From JBBDIX01 sp050486225 (GTDB lineage Bacteria; Actinomycetota; Nitriliruptoria; Nitriliruptorales; Nitriliruptoraceae), in assembly GCA_050486225.1 (NCBI GenBank), contig JBJHCV010000001.1, positions 434,001 through 498,000 on the forward strand: a stretch of DNA of 64,000 nt, in the 5' to 3' direction. Shown in pieces: positions 29,795-38,509 of this stretch (its first letter is position 1; each line of letters starts with the position of its first letter). The position numbers and the translations under genes are program-made. The notes under the pieces are model-generated. The model was not told the DNA's origin. It saw only the letters and a list, made by a program, of their open reading frames with translations, and did no database searches.

Positions 29795-30348
29795 CACGGA
29801 CCTCCCAGCTCGGACGCGTCGCCGGGCGCGTCACCCCGGGGAGGTCCGATCACGATGTCGATCCGCCGGACCGCCCCCTGGCCGACGACCTCGTCACAAC
29901 GGGTTCGGATGACCGTCTGCAGGTACCGCAGCTGCACGGCCCAGGGCTGGTCGTGGGCCCGGATGGTCAGCACCCCCCGGTGGAGCCTCGCCGGCTCACA
30001 CCTCGAGGCGAGGTCGTCACCGACGATGCTCGACCAGTGTGTCCAGACGGAGCTGGAGAGCAGCGCCGTGTTCCAGCCTCGGCGCTCCACCAACTGCCGG
30101 AGGGTCTCGCCGACCGTCTGAGGTGCGGGGACCCGATGGATCCCGTCCGTGTCCTCGTCGGCGACGGTCCAGTCGTCGTCCCCGGGCGGGCTCGGGTCGA
30201 AGGCCGCGCGATCGAGTCGCTGGCGACGGCCTCGCTGGGCCCGGCGCCGGCGTTCGTAGACCCGTTCGTCCCGGTCCACCGCCCCGGCGCGGCGGTCTCG
30301 GCCGCGCGCGGCGGGGTCTCGGCGGTCCAACCAGTCCCCCGGGTTCAC
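29794..30348 (-). CDS. DciA-like replicative helicase loader/operator (DUF721)
   Basis: A 184-residue protein. An arginine/aspartate-rich N-terminal extension (1-75) precedes the DUF721 domain (about 76-170, with PQTVGETLRQLVERRGW, VWTHWSSIVGDDLASRCEP and LHRGVLTIRAHDQPWAVQLRYL). DciA proteins bind DnaB and help load it at oriC in bacteria without DnaC. The gene overlaps the recF stop (GTGA) and lies in the dnaA-dnaN-recF-dciA-gyrB order typical of actinobacteria. Confidence 0.9.
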   Translation of the reverse strand: MNPGDWLDRRDPAARGRDRRAGAVDRDERVYERRRRAQRGRRQRLDRAAFDPSPPGDDDWTVADEDTDGIHRVPAPQTVGETLRQLVERRGWNTALLSSSVWTHWSSIVGDDLASRCEPARLHRGVLTIRAHDQPWAVQLRYLQTVIRTRCDEVVGQGAVRRIDIVIGPPRGDAPGDASELGGP

Positions 30349-31508
30349 GTCACCACCTCGGCGTCCTCACGCACGACCGCCGAGAGCCCGTCGTGCAGTG
30401 ACACCCTGAGGACGGCTCCATCCAGGGGCACCTCCGCTCCCGTCGCGGCGGTGACGAGCACCTGGTCGAACCGCGTGCACGCGGTGGCCAGGCGGCGCCG
30501 CCGGGTGTCGTCGAGTTCGGCGAACACGTCGTCGAGGATCACCACGGGTCGGTCCCCGACCTCGGCCAGCAGCTGGTGCGAGGCGAGCCGGAGCGACAGC
30601 GCGAGCGACCAGGCCTCCCCCTGCGAGGAGTACACCCTCGCGCCCAGGTCGCCGATGGCCAGGTCCACGTCGTCACGGTGCGGCCCGACGAGTGTCGTGG
30701 CACGGCGCAGTTCCTCGTCGATCCTCCGCTCGAACTCCCGGCGCATGGCCGCGGTCAGGTCGGACGTCGACGGTCCGTCCACGGAGTCCCCCGACTCGAT
30801 CTCGATGGGTGGCCGGTACGTCATCCTGATGCGTTCGGGGCGGTCGGCGAACTCCCGGTACAGCGCGTCGACCGGGTCCTGCAGGGCCCGTACCGCCGCC
30901 GCCCGCGCCGCCGTGATCTGTGTCCCGAGCGTGACCAGCTGCTCGGTCCAGGACTCGAGGGTGTCCCGCGCTCGCCCGGCGGCTTCTGGAGACAGGGTTC
31001 GCAACCGGCGGAGCAGCTGGTTGCGCTGGCGCAGCACGCGGTCGTAGTCCTGACGAGCGGCCCCGTACGCCGGGCGCCGTTGGGCGAGCACCTCGTCGAG
31101 GAAGCGGCGACGCTGCTCGGGCTGACCACGCACGATCGCGACGTCCTCGGGGGCGAACATCACGGTCCGCAGCACGCCGACCGCGTCGGCCGCACGCCGG
31201 ACGTCCTGTCCGTCGACACGGACCCGACCTCTGCCCTCGGTGGACAACTGCAGTTCGACGGTTCGGCGCCTGCCCTCGTCGGTCTCGAACTCGGTCCGCA
31301 CGACGCCGTCGGAGGCTGCCGCACGAACGAGCGGCGCGTCTGCCGCCGTCCGGTGGGAGGATCCGGTCGCCACGCGGTGCATGGCCTCGACCAGATTCGT
31401 CTTGCCCTGCGCGTTCCGTCCCAGCAGCAGGGTCACCCCGGGGTCGAACTCCACCCGCACCCGTTCGTAGGAACGGATGTCGGTCAGCTCGATGGTCCTC
31501 ACCCACAC
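30345..31508 (-). CDS. recF: Recombination mediator RecF
   Basis: A 387-residue SMC-like ATPase acting at stalled forks and ssDNA gaps. Walker A is GRNAQGKT (30-37), Walker B is VVILDDVFAELD near residue 335, and a QGEAWSLALSLRLA signature lies before it. The GTG start gives the N terminus MWVRTIEL, close to other actinobacterial RecF proteins. It is 30 bases downstream of dnaN and overlaps dciA. Confidence 0.96.
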   Translation of the reverse strand: MWVRTIELTDIRSYERVRVEFDPGVTLLLGRNAQGKTNLVEAMHRVATGSSHRTAADAPLVRAAASDGVVRTEFETDEGRRRTVELQLSTEGRGRVRVDGQDVRRAADAVGVLRTVMFAPEDVAIVRGQPEQRRRFLDEVLAQRRPAYGAARQDYDRVLRQRNQLLRRLRTLSPEAAGRARDTLESWTEQLVTLGTQITAARAAAVRALQDPVDALYREFADRPERIRMTYRPPIEIESGDSVDGPSTSDLTAAMRREFERRIDEELRRATTLVGPHRDDVDLAIGDLGARVYSSQGEAWSLALSLRLASHQLLAEVGDRPVVILDDVFAELDDTRRRRLATACTRFDQVLVTAATGAEVPLDGAVLRVSLHDGLSAVVREDAEVVT

Positions 31509-31538
31509 GTCGCGTGGCCAGTCCGCCTCGCTGGGCGC

Positions 31539-32651
31539 TCAGTTCACCCGTACCGGCATCAGCAGGTACGTGAGATCGTCCACGGAGTCGTCGTCGGACA
31601 CCGGGCGCAGGACAGCTGGCCTGAGGCCGTCGCGCAACTCGATGCGCATACGGTCGGATCCGGTGGCCTCGAGCCCTGCCAGCATGAACGACGGGTTGAA
31701 CGAGATCGTCAGACCCTCACCCTCGATGTCCGCCGGCAGGCTCTCGGTGGCGTCGCCCATCTCCTGGTTCGACGCCTGCAGCTCGACCGATCCGTCCGCG
31801 AACGTCAGGGTCACCGGCGTGTTCGCCTGCCCCATCGCGACGATGGACACGCGCTGCAGGGCCTCGATGAGTTCCGCGCGATCGACGGTCACCGCGGTCT
31901 CGAACCCGTCGGGCAGGAGTGCCTCGTAGTTCGGGAAGGTCCCCTCGATCAGCTTGGTGGTGAGGCGGCGATCGTCGAACAGGAACGACACCTGGGCGTC
32001 CTCGACGACCAGCGTGACCTCTCCTCCCCGTTCCGAGGCTGCCTTCGCCGCTTCCTGCAGGGATCGGGCGGGGACGAGCGCGGTCGCCTCGATGGGCTGT
32101 TCCCAGTCGACGGACCGGACGGCCAGGCGGTAGCTGTCCGTCGCCGCGGCGACCAGTGTGCGGTCGTGTGCCGAGAGGAGCACACCGGTCAGCACGGGAC
32201 GGCCCTCGTCGGTGGCCGCCGCACGCGCCACCTGACCGACCATCCGGGAGAACGCCCCGGCTGCGATGACTCCCCGTGGTGCATCCTCGTCCGCTCCGGT
32301 GAGCGTCGGGAAGTCCTCCGCCTGCATGGACCGCACGTGGAACGTGGCCTTGCCGCAGGAGATCTCCACGCGGGTCTCGTCGGCGTCGAGGTCGACCGGA
32401 GCATCCGCGAACCGGGCGACGAGCTGCGACAGCAGTCGTGCCGGCAACAGCAGCGTTCCCGGACGTTCGATCTCGACGGGGATGCTGATCTCCGCAGAGA
32501 CCTCCAGGTCGGTGGCGCGACAGGTCAGGCGTCCGTCGGCAGCCTCGAGGAACACACCCGACAGCGCGGGCAGGGTGATCCTCGTGCCGACGGTCCGTGT
32601 CGTCCACGAGATCGCCTCGGCGAACTCGGACTTCTCGGCCCGCAGTTTCAC
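31539..32651 (-). CDS. dnaN: DNA polymerase III sliding clamp beta subunit
   Basis: A 370-residue ring protein of three similar domains that tethers polymerase III to DNA. Recognisable segments include VGTRITLPALSGVFLEA, FPTLTGAD, DSYRLAVR and the end YLLMPVRVN, which is the typical C terminus. GTG 32651 has AAGGAG seven bases upstream. It follows the origin region and leads into recF. Confidence 0.97.
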   Translation of the reverse strand: MKLRAEKSEFAEAISWTTRTVGTRITLPALSGVFLEAADGRLTCRATDLEVSAEISIPVEIERPGTLLLPARLLSQLVARFADAPVDLDADETRVEISCGKATFHVRSMQAEDFPTLTGADEDAPRGVIAAGAFSRMVGQVARAAATDEGRPVLTGVLLSAHDRTLVAAATDSYRLAVRSVDWEQPIEATALVPARSLQEAAKAASERGGEVTLVVEDAQVSFLFDDRRLTTKLIEGTFPNYEALLPDGFETAVTVDRAELIEALQRVSIVAMGQANTPVTLTFADGSVELQASNQEMGDATESLPADIEGEGLTISFNPSFMLAGLEATGSDRMRIELRDGLRPAVLRPVSDDDSVDDLTYLLMPVRVN

Positions 32652-32913
32652 GTCTCAACTCCTTGCTGGTCCACAGCCCTGAAGAAGGACAGGGAGTATT
32701 GCATGAGATCCGCCTCCGTCATCGGGGGTGTGGACACTGGGGACAGTGGGGCATCGTGCCTGCTCAGACCGGAGATGGGTGCGGTGGACAACGTGTGGGT
32801 GCCCGGAGGGGTCATCCCCAGATGGGCGAATGACAACGTTGTGCGTCCACAGGTTGGTGGAGATGTCCACCGTCTGTCCACGGTTCGGTCCACGTGTGTC
32901 GGGAGGCGGCGGA
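32652..32913. other. oriC: Replication origin oriC core (dnaN-dnaA intergenic)
   Basis: A 262-bp non-coding stretch between dnaA and dnaN with at least seven DnaA-box-like 9-mers. On the plus strand they are TGGTCCACA 32667, GCGTCCACA 32843, ATGTCCACC 32863, CTGTCCACG 32874 and CGGTCCACG 32886. On the minus strand they are GTGTCCACA 32729-32737 and TTGTCCACC 32783-32791. A palindrome ACAACGTTGT is at 32833-32842. No strongly AT-rich unwinding element stands out. Position and box density support oriC. Confidence 0.85.
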
Positions 32914-34443
32914 TCACGCGTGCCTCGCCCGCGTCTTGATGCGGTTGGTCAGTTCCTGGACCTGGTTGTACACGGTCCGGCGTTCCTGCATCAGAAGGGC
33001 GATCTTCTGCTTGGCGTGCATGACGGTGGTGTGGTCGCGTCCGCCGAAGGCCTTGCCGATCCTGGGCAGGGACAGGTCGGTGAGTTCGCGACTCAGGTAC
33101 ATGGCGATCTGACGTGCGAGGACGAGCTGACGACTCCGGGAGGGCGAGCACAGGTCGTCGAGCGTCAGCGAGAAGTAGTCCGAGACCTCCGTCATGATGA
33201 GCTGGAGGGAGACCTCCTTGTCCCGGTCGTCCGGGAAGAGGTCCTTGAGGACGGTCTCGGCCATCTGGATGTCTGCGGGTGCGCGCTGCAGGCTCGCGAA
33301 CGCCGAGACCCGGATGAGCGCGCCCTCGAGCTCTCGGATGTTCGACTGCACGCGCGAGGCGATCAGTTCGAGGACGTCAGGGTCCGTGCCGAGGCCGTCC
33401 GACTCGCACTTCTTGCGCAGGATCGCGATGCGGGTCTCCAGGTCGGGGGGCTGGACGTCGGTCATGAGGCCCCACTCGAAGCGGCTACGTAGACGATCCT
33501 CGAGTTGCGCGATCTGCTTGGGCGGACGATCACTGGAGATGACGATCTGCTTCTCCGCGTTGTGGAGCGCGTTGAAGGTGTGGAAGAACTCCTCCTGGGT
33601 GCGCTCGGCCCGCTCGAGGAACTGGATGTCGTCGATGAGCAGCAGGTCGGTCTGACGGTACGTGCGCTGGAAACTGGTGATGTGGTCGTGGCGGATGGCG
33701 TTGATGAACTCGTTGGTGAACTGCTCGGTGGTCACGTACCGAACCTCGAGGCGAGGGTAGAGATTCCGTACGTAGTGCCCTATGGCGTGCAGCAGATGCG
33801 TCTTTCCGAGTCCGGCGCCTCCGTAGATGAACAGCGGGTTGTAGGACTTGGCGGGTGCCTCGGCGACCGCCGTCGCGGCCGCGTGCGCGAACCGGTTCGA
33901 CGAGCCGATGACGAAGTCGTCGAACGAGTACTTGGGATTGAGTTGGGTGTCGGGTTCGACGTCCTCTGCCGGTTCGCTTCGCTGCGGAAGGCTCACCGTG
34001 AGCCCGTCGGGTCGGCCGGGAGCGTGCAGTGGGTGATCGCCGAAGGCAGGGCGCAGTGGCTCTGCGGGGGTCGGGACGAATGCGGTGACGGCCTCGTCCG
34101 AGAGGATGTCGAAGGGGTGTGACGGGACGGCGTCGTCCGGGGAGGAGGTGGCCGCGTGATCGTCGTCCAGGGGCTGTGGCCGAGGCTGGACCGTGATCAC
34201 GACGTCCAGCGGCCGTCCGGCGGCAGCGGTGAGCGCGGCACGAATCGCGGTGCCGCAGCGCGTGTCGAGCCATTCGCGCGCGAACGCGTGGGGCGTGGCA
34301 AGGACGACGGTGTCGTCACTGAAGCCCACGGGCCTTGTGGCGCCGAGCCACTGGCGCTGCGCAGGTGAGGCGACGGTGGCCATCACGTCGTCGAGGCTCT
34401 CGGCCCAGAGTGTCTCGAGGTCGAGGGAAGAGGTCGAACTCAC
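32914..34443 (-). CDS. dnaA: Chromosomal replication initiator DnaA
   Basis: A 509-residue AAA+ initiator. GTG 34443 has AGGAG eight bases upstream and gives a normal domain I. Domain II is a 60-70 residue linker rich in Asp and Pro. The AAA+ domain has Walker A GGAGLGKT (208-215), Walker B LLLIDDIQFL and the sensor region; the C-terminal DNA-binding domain ends with GGRDHTTVMHAKQKI, the DnaA-box recognition helix. It is the first gene of the minus-strand replication block. Confidence 0.98.
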   Translation of the reverse strand: MSSTSSLDLETLWAESLDDVMATVASPAQRQWLGATRPVGFSDDTVVLATPHAFAREWLDTRCGTAIRAALTAAAGRPLDVVITVQPRPQPLDDDHAATSSPDDAVPSHPFDILSDEAVTAFVPTPAEPLRPAFGDHPLHAPGRPDGLTVSLPQRSEPAEDVEPDTQLNPKYSFDDFVIGSSNRFAHAAATAVAEAPAKSYNPLFIYGGAGLGKTHLLHAIGHYVRNLYPRLEVRYVTTEQFTNEFINAIRHDHITSFQRTYRQTDLLLIDDIQFLERAERTQEEFFHTFNALHNAEKQIVISSDRPPKQIAQLEDRLRSRFEWGLMTDVQPPDLETRIAILRKKCESDGLGTDPDVLELIASRVQSNIRELEGALIRVSAFASLQRAPADIQMAETVLKDLFPDDRDKEVSLQLIMTEVSDYFSLTLDDLCSPSRSRQLVLARQIAMYLSRELTDLSLPRIGKAFGGRDHTTVMHAKQKIALLMQERRTVYNQVQELTNRIKTRARHA

Positions 34444-34928
34444 GCATGCGCTCCTGCAGATCGTCCCGACGGTACGGACGGTCCCATGATGACACGGCCA
34501 CCCGAATCGATATCCACAGCCTCTCCACACCTGTGGACAGTCTGGTCGTTCGTGCGCCCAGGTCGTGGGGCCTGGTGGGGAAGATCCGCCGGGTCTACGG
34601 AGGGCGTTGCGTGTGGTCGAGGAGGGTTCGGGGTCTCCGAACGCTCGGGTTCCGTGGTCGACTGACGGACGGCCGGGGACGTTACACCTCGGGGCGTCGG
34701 TCATGCAAGGGCGGGTGTGGAGGGGAGCGCTGGGCGCGACGTTTGCCCGGCGGTCGGAGCGCACGGTAGTATTCGCGCACGCTCTGGCGCCGACGTCCTG
34801 TCCTCTCGAGGACGTCCGACAACTCCGCCGACGTACTCCGTCACTTGGTTGTCACCGGTCGCGCCGTGCGCCCGATTCCCGGGTGGGACGCAGGATCCCG
34901 ACCCAGCCGTACGCAGGGGTGAACCGAC
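34444..34928. other. Divergent control region between dnaA and rpmH with further DnaA boxes
   Basis: A 485-bp gap without a gene. Near dnaA it holds ATATCCACA at 34510-34518, CTCTCCACA at 34521-34529 and TGTGGACAG at 34532-34540; the last two form the inverted repeat CCACA-CC-TGTGG. These are placed to autoregulate dnaA and may be a second origin part. On the other side is a promoter-like sequence for rpmH. Confidence 0.7.
34743..34772 (+). promoter_or_regulatory. Probable promoter of the rpmH-rnpA-yidDC-khpB operon
   Basis: TTGCCC at 34743-34748 and TAGTAT at 34767-34772, spaced 18 bases, about 155 bases before the rpmH start. The hexamers fit a vegetative actinobacterial promoter, TAGTAT well and TTGCCC fairly. 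Confidence 0.5.
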
Positions 34929-35063
34929 GTGAAGCGCACATTTCAGCCGAACAACCGTCGCCGTTCGCGCAAGCACGGTTTTCGTGCGCGCATGCGTACG
35001 CGAGCCGGTCGTCGCATCATCCGATCCCGCCGGCGCCGCGGCCGCGGCCAGCTGACGGCCTAG
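34929..35063 (+). CDS. rpmH: Ribosomal protein bL34
   Basis: A 44-residue, highly basic protein of the large ribosomal subunit: KRTFQPNNRRRSRKHGFR at the start and the arginine-rich end are unmistakable for bL34. It starts at GTG 34929 after AGGGG. It heads the conserved rpmH-rnpA-yidD-yidC operon leading away from dnaA. Confidence 0.97.
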   Translation: MKRTFQPNNRRRSRKHGFRARMRTRAGRRIIRSRRRRGRGQLTA

Positions 35064-35076
35064 TCGGATCGCCCCG

Positions 35077-35421
35077 ATGATCGAGGTCGACGCCCATCGC
35101 CTGAGCGATGGTCGAGAGATCGCGGCCACGCTGCGGAGCCGGTCCCGCATCTCCGGACATCTCCTCGTGGTCCATCTTCGGCGGCGGGCGGACGACCTTC
35201 CTGCGCGTCGCGCGGTGATCGCGTCGAAGCGCGTCGGGGGCGCAGTGGCCCGCAACCGAGCGAAACGCCTGCTCCGGGAGGCATCTCGTGCCATCTCGCT
35301 CCCGTTGGGCACCGACGTCGTGCTCGTGGCGCGCGCAGCGTGCGCTGAGAGCACACTCAGTGACGTGCGACGAGAGCTCGCGGCCCTGCTCGACCGGCTG
35401 ACGGAGGGGTCCTCGACGTGA
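35077..35421 (+). CDS. rnpA: Ribonuclease P protein component
   Basis: A 114-residue basic protein that helps RNase P RNA cut tRNA 5' leaders. The RNR signature is present as SKRVGGAVARNRAKRLLRE (about 50-68). ATG 35077 is 13 bases after the rpmH stop. Its stop overlaps the yidD start (GTGA). Confidence 0.95.
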   Translation: MIEVDAHRLSDGREIAATLRSRSRISGHLLVVHLRRRADDLPARRAVIASKRVGGAVARNRAKRLLREASRAISLPLGTDVVLVARAACAESTLSDVRRELAALLDRLTEGSST

Positions 35422-35702
35422 GCGTGGAAGCGCGTGACCACTCGGACACGTGGGCAGCCCCCGCGCGCCGGACTCCGCTGGCATGGATGCTGCTGGGTGT
35501 TCTGCGTCTGTACCGGTGGACAGCGCTGGTTCGGTCGCCTCGCTGCCGTTTCCTGCCTTCCTGTTCGACCTACGCCGTCCAGGCCGTTCGTGAGCACGGA
35601 GCCCTCCGGGGTTCCTGGCTCGCCATCCGGCGTCTTGGCCGCTGTCACCCGTGGAATCCGGGGGGCATCGACCACGTCCCGCCCAGGAGCAGTGCATCGT
35701 GA
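35418..35702 (+). CDS. yidD: Membrane protein insertion efficiency factor YidD
   Basis: A 94-residue protein with the YidD signature CRFLPSCSTYAVQA (about 43-56) and HPWNPGGIDHVP near the end. An amphipathic N-terminal helix places it at the inner membrane, where it assists YidC-dependent insertion. It is coupled to rnpA before it and to yidC after it by 4-base overlaps. Confidence 0.94.
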   Translation: MSVEARDHSDTWAAPARRTPLAWMLLGVLRLYRWTALVRSPRCRFLPSCSTYAVQAVREHGALRGSWLAIRRLGRCHPWNPGGIDHVPPRSSAS

Positions 35703-36757
35703 CCGGACTCCGCGACAGTGTCCTCGCCCTGTTCGAGGGCATCCTCACCTTCTTCCACGACCTGTTCGAGCCCATGCTCGGACTGCACAGCTGGGGCTGG
35801 GCGATCATCGCGCTGACCCTGGTGGTGCGGATCTTCCTGCTGCCGCTGGCCATCAAGCAGACGCGGTCCATGCGCGCGATGCAGAAGCTACAGCCGCAGA
35901 TCAAGGAACTGCAGAAGAAGTACAAGGTCGACCGGTCCCTGATGAAGAAGGACCCTGAGCAGTACAAGGCCAAGCGCGCCAAGCTCAACGAAGAGCTCAT
36001 GGGCCTGTACCGCCGGGAGGGCGCGAACCCTGCCGCGAGCTGCCTGCCGCTGCTGGCGCAGGCACCGGTCTTCCTGGCCCTGTTCTGGACGTTGCGCTGG
36101 ATGGATGAACTGGAGGGCCAACCCTTCTACTTCTTCACCGCTGCCGGCGACATCGGGCTGGATGGCAACGTGAGCGAGGCAGGATGGCCCGGCTGGCTGC
36201 TCATCCTGCTCATGTCGGGGACGATGTTCTGGTCGATGCGCCAGACGATGGCACGCACGCCCATGCAGTCGGACAACCCCATGGCGCAGCAGCAGAAGCT
36301 GCTCATGTACGCGATGCCGGTGTTCCTCGCGGTCGTGTCGTTCCAGTTCCCCCTCGGAATCCTCCTGTACTGGGTGACGACGAACGTGTGGCAGGTGGCG
36401 CAGCAGGCCATCATCCTGCGCGAGGTGAAGGGCGACGAGACGAAGGCGGTCGAGGCCACCGCGTCGGCCCCTGAGGCTCCCCGAAGGCACTCCCCCGGGG
36501 CTTCGTCGGGCAGGAAGCGTCCGAAGCCGGGTGCCGCGCCGTCACCGGAGCCCAGCGACCAGGCAGACGACGCGACGGAGGCCGAAGCCGGGGACGACGT
36601 GTCCGATGCGCCGGAACCCGCGCCGGAGACCGCGCCGGAACCTCGGGGTGAGGCATCGAACGGTGAGGGGTCGGCGCCAGCGGACGATCAGACCAACGAA
36701 GGTCGTGAGCGGGAGCGGAGGGATCACCTCCCTCGGCGCCGGCGCGACGACGAGTGA
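35699..36757 (+). CDS. yidC: Membrane protein insertase YidC (Oxa1 family)
   Basis: A 352-residue insertase. GTG 35699, inside the yidD stop, is preferred to upstream codons; AGGAG precedes it. Five membrane segments follow, with WGWAIIALTLVVRIFLLPLAIKQ as the conserved second one, a basic cytoplasmic loop (KELQKKYK), PLLAQAPVFLALFW and GILLYWVTTNVWQ. The last ~100 residues are charged and disordered, basic (GRKRPKPG) then very acidic, then RRRRDDE; such tails contact ribosomes. It inserts membrane proteins with or without Sec. Confidence 0.96.
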   Translation: MTGLRDSVLALFEGILTFFHDLFEPMLGLHSWGWAIIALTLVVRIFLLPLAIKQTRSMRAMQKLQPQIKELQKKYKVDRSLMKKDPEQYKAKRAKLNEELMGLYRREGANPAASCLPLLAQAPVFLALFWTLRWMDELEGQPFYFFTAAGDIGLDGNVSEAGWPGWLLILLMSGTMFWSMRQTMARTPMQSDNPMAQQQKLLMYAMPVFLAVVSFQFPLGILLYWVTTNVWQVAQQAIILREVKGDETKAVEATASAPEAPRRHSPGASSGRKRPKPGAAPSPEPSDQADDATEAEAGDDVSDAPEPAPETAPEPRGEASNGEGSAPADDQTNEGRERERRDHLPRRRRDDE

Positions 36758-36774
36758 CGACGAAGGAGCCGAGC

Positions 36775-37539
36775 ATGTCCCAGGATCTTCACGAGGCCGA
36801 AGGGCTCGAGGCTGCCGTTGCCGCGGCCGTCGCGGCGATGGTCGGTTCACCCGTCGAGGAGGTGAACGTGCGCATCGACGCTCCCGGCACGGACGACCTC
36901 ACGGGTCCATTCCGAGTAGAGATCTCGGGAGGTGACGACCGGAGCACGCCCAGCGACGAGTCACGAGCGCGCGAGGTTGACGCTGGGGACGAGGAGTCTT
37001 CCCCGGACGGGCCACCGATGGCGGATCGCAAGCCACCGGCGTCGACGGATGACTCTGACGAGGCCGTGACGCCTGAGCAGCTCGACGAAGAGGCAGAGGC
37101 CGCCGCGGACTTCCTCGAAGGTCTCCTCGATGCACTCGATCTCCCCGGAGACCTGCGCATTCGAATCCTGGAGGATCGGGCCGAGGTGGAGATCGCGGAG
37201 ATGGGCACAGGCGCGCTCATCGGCCGGCGCGGACAGACCCTCGATGCCGTGCAGGAGCTGGTGCGGTGCGCGCTCCAGCGGCGGTTCGAGCGGCGTACTC
37301 GAGTCCAGGTGGACGCCGAGTCCTACCGCTCTCGGCGACTCGAGAAGTTGATGGAGAAGGCGGAGGAGGCCGTCGACGAGGCCCTGTCCTCGGGCGAAGA
37401 AGTGCGCCTCGAGCCCATGGACGTGTTCGAGCGCAAGGCGATCCACCGCTACGTGGCGTCGGTGGAGGGTGTCACGAGTCGTAGCCACGGCCGGGAACCG
37501 GGCCGTAGGGTGGTCGTCGTCCCGGGCGACGACGAGTGA
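36775..37539 (+). CDS. khpB: RNA-binding protein KhpB (Jag/SpoIIIJ-associated)
   Basis: A 254-residue protein. ATG 36775, with AAGGAG six bases upstream, is preferred over a GTG overlapping yidC. Domains in order: a short N-terminal Jag region, a long acidic linker (about 45-110), a KH domain (about 115-190 with IGRRGQTLDAVQELV) and an R3H domain (about 195-254 with MDVFERKAIHRYVA and a His-Gly basic end). KhpB binds RNA and is involved in cell shape and division. Position after yidC is conserved in Gram-positive bacteria. Confidence 0.93.
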   Translation: MSQDLHEAEGLEAAVAAAVAAMVGSPVEEVNVRIDAPGTDDLTGPFRVEISGGDDRSTPSDESRAREVDAGDEESSPDGPPMADRKPPASTDDSDEAVTPEQLDEEAEAAADFLEGLLDALDLPGDLRIRILEDRAEVEIAEMGTGALIGRRGQTLDAVQELVRCALQRRFERRTRVQVDAESYRSRRLEKLMEKAEEAVDEALSSGEEVRLEPMDVFERKAIHRYVASVEGVTSRSHGREPGRRVVVVPGDDE

Positions 37540-37554
37540 CTCCTCCCTTCTCTG

Positions 37555-37587
37555 GTGCGGCCCCGGGTCACTGGCCCGGGGCCGCAC
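37555..37587 (+). terminator. Strong hairpin terminator after khpB
   Basis: GTGCGGCCCCGGG, loop TCACTGG, CCCGGGGCCGCAC: a perfect 13-bp GC stem with a 7-nt loop, 15 bases after the khpB stop. No U tract follows, as is common in GC-rich actinobacteria. Confidence 0.8.
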
Positions 37588-37605
37588 CGTGCGCGGGGAG
37601 TCCGA

Positions 37606-37621
37606 TGTTCCACGTGGAACG
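37606..37621. promoter_or_regulatory. parS: parS site 1
   Basis: TGTTCCACGTGGAACG, containing the 14-bp palindrome GTTCCACGTGGAAC of ParB-binding sites. It is one base short of the full 16-bp palindrome. It lies in the khpB-rsmG gap, about 900 bases before parA. Confidence 0.88.
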
Positions 37622-37639
37622 GCAGCTCCCGGCGGAACG

Positions 37640-37655
37640 TGTTCCACGTGGAACA
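37640..37655. promoter_or_regulatory. parS: parS site 2
   Basis: TGTTCCACGTGGAACA, a perfect 16-bp palindrome differing from the Bacillus consensus TGTTTCACGTGAAACA only at a symmetric pair. The two parS centres are 34 bases apart, a little over three helical turns. Confidence 0.92.
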
Positions 37656-37708
37656 CGGCCGAACTCACGCCAGACTTCGCCGCCGCCCGTGCCCAGCGAG
37701 GCGAGACT

Positions 37709-38320
37709 GTGAACAACCCTGTGGAGAACCTCGGGACCGATCCTCGCATCGCGCGGTACGCCGATCTTGTTGAGCGATCTCCGCACAATCTTCTGTCTGC
37801 CCGCGGGCTCGGCGAGCTCCGCTCGCGACACATCCCGGAGGCGCTCGCCTTCGCCGACATGCTTCCCGAGGGCGTGCTCAGGGTGCTCGACGTCGGATCC
37901 GGAGGTGGCCTGCCGGGAGCAGTCGTGGCCCTCCGCAGACCGGAACTCGAGGTGCACCTCCTCGAGGCGACGGGGAAGAAGGCCACGTTTCTCGAGGCCG
38001 TGGCGGGCGAACTCGGCGGGGCGTTCACCGTGCACACCGGTCGAGCCGAGGAACTCGTGAGGGACGCTGCGCTCCGGGGCACCTTCGACGTGGTGACCGC
38101 TCGCGCCGTCGCACCCCTGATCCGGCTGATCCCGCTCTGTGCGGGCTTCCTGCGTCCGGGTGGCCACCTGTTCGCAATCAAGGGCGAGCGTTGGCCCGAA
38201 GAGCTCGACGCCGCACGTGTGGTCATCGAAGGGTTCGGCCTCACGGTCGTGTCGACGCCCGAGGCCACGCCAGCCGTGGCGCCGCAGCCCTTCGTCGTGA
38301 TCCTCCGACGTTCTTCCTGA
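37709..38320 (+). CDS. rsmG: 16S rRNA (guanine527-N7)-methyltransferase
   Basis: A 203-residue SAM-dependent methyltransferase from GTG 37709. The SAM motif is LDVGSGGGLPGAVVAL (about 56-71), followed by LLEATGKKATFL and a TARAVAPL segment, all RsmG signatures. It methylates G527 of 16S rRNA. The start lies 53 bases after the second parS site. It is followed by parA after 190 bases, in the usual rsmG-parA-parB order. Confidence 0.93.
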   Translation: MNNPVENLGTDPRIARYADLVERSPHNLLSARGLGELRSRHIPEALAFADMLPEGVLRVLDVGSGGGLPGAVVALRRPELEVHLLEATGKKATFLEAVAGELGGAFTVHTGRAEELVRDAALRGTFDVVTARAVAPLIRLIPLCAGFLRPGGHLFAIKGERWPEELDAARVVIEGFGLTVVSTPEATPAVAPQPFVVILRRSS

Positions 38321-38509
38321 CCCGGGGCTGCCGTCCGACGTCCACGCGGCGTCTCGGCTCGGACCGTTTCCCTGCCACGGTTCCCCACCCGACCCACGTC
38401 CCCGGTAGCGCGACTGCGTGCCCGCGCTAGGATCGGCCGGAGTCTGCCGCGGGCGCCCATGGGCGCTCGCCTGCTGCGCCGATCCTCCGGCGCCGGACCT
38501 GGAGTCGCG

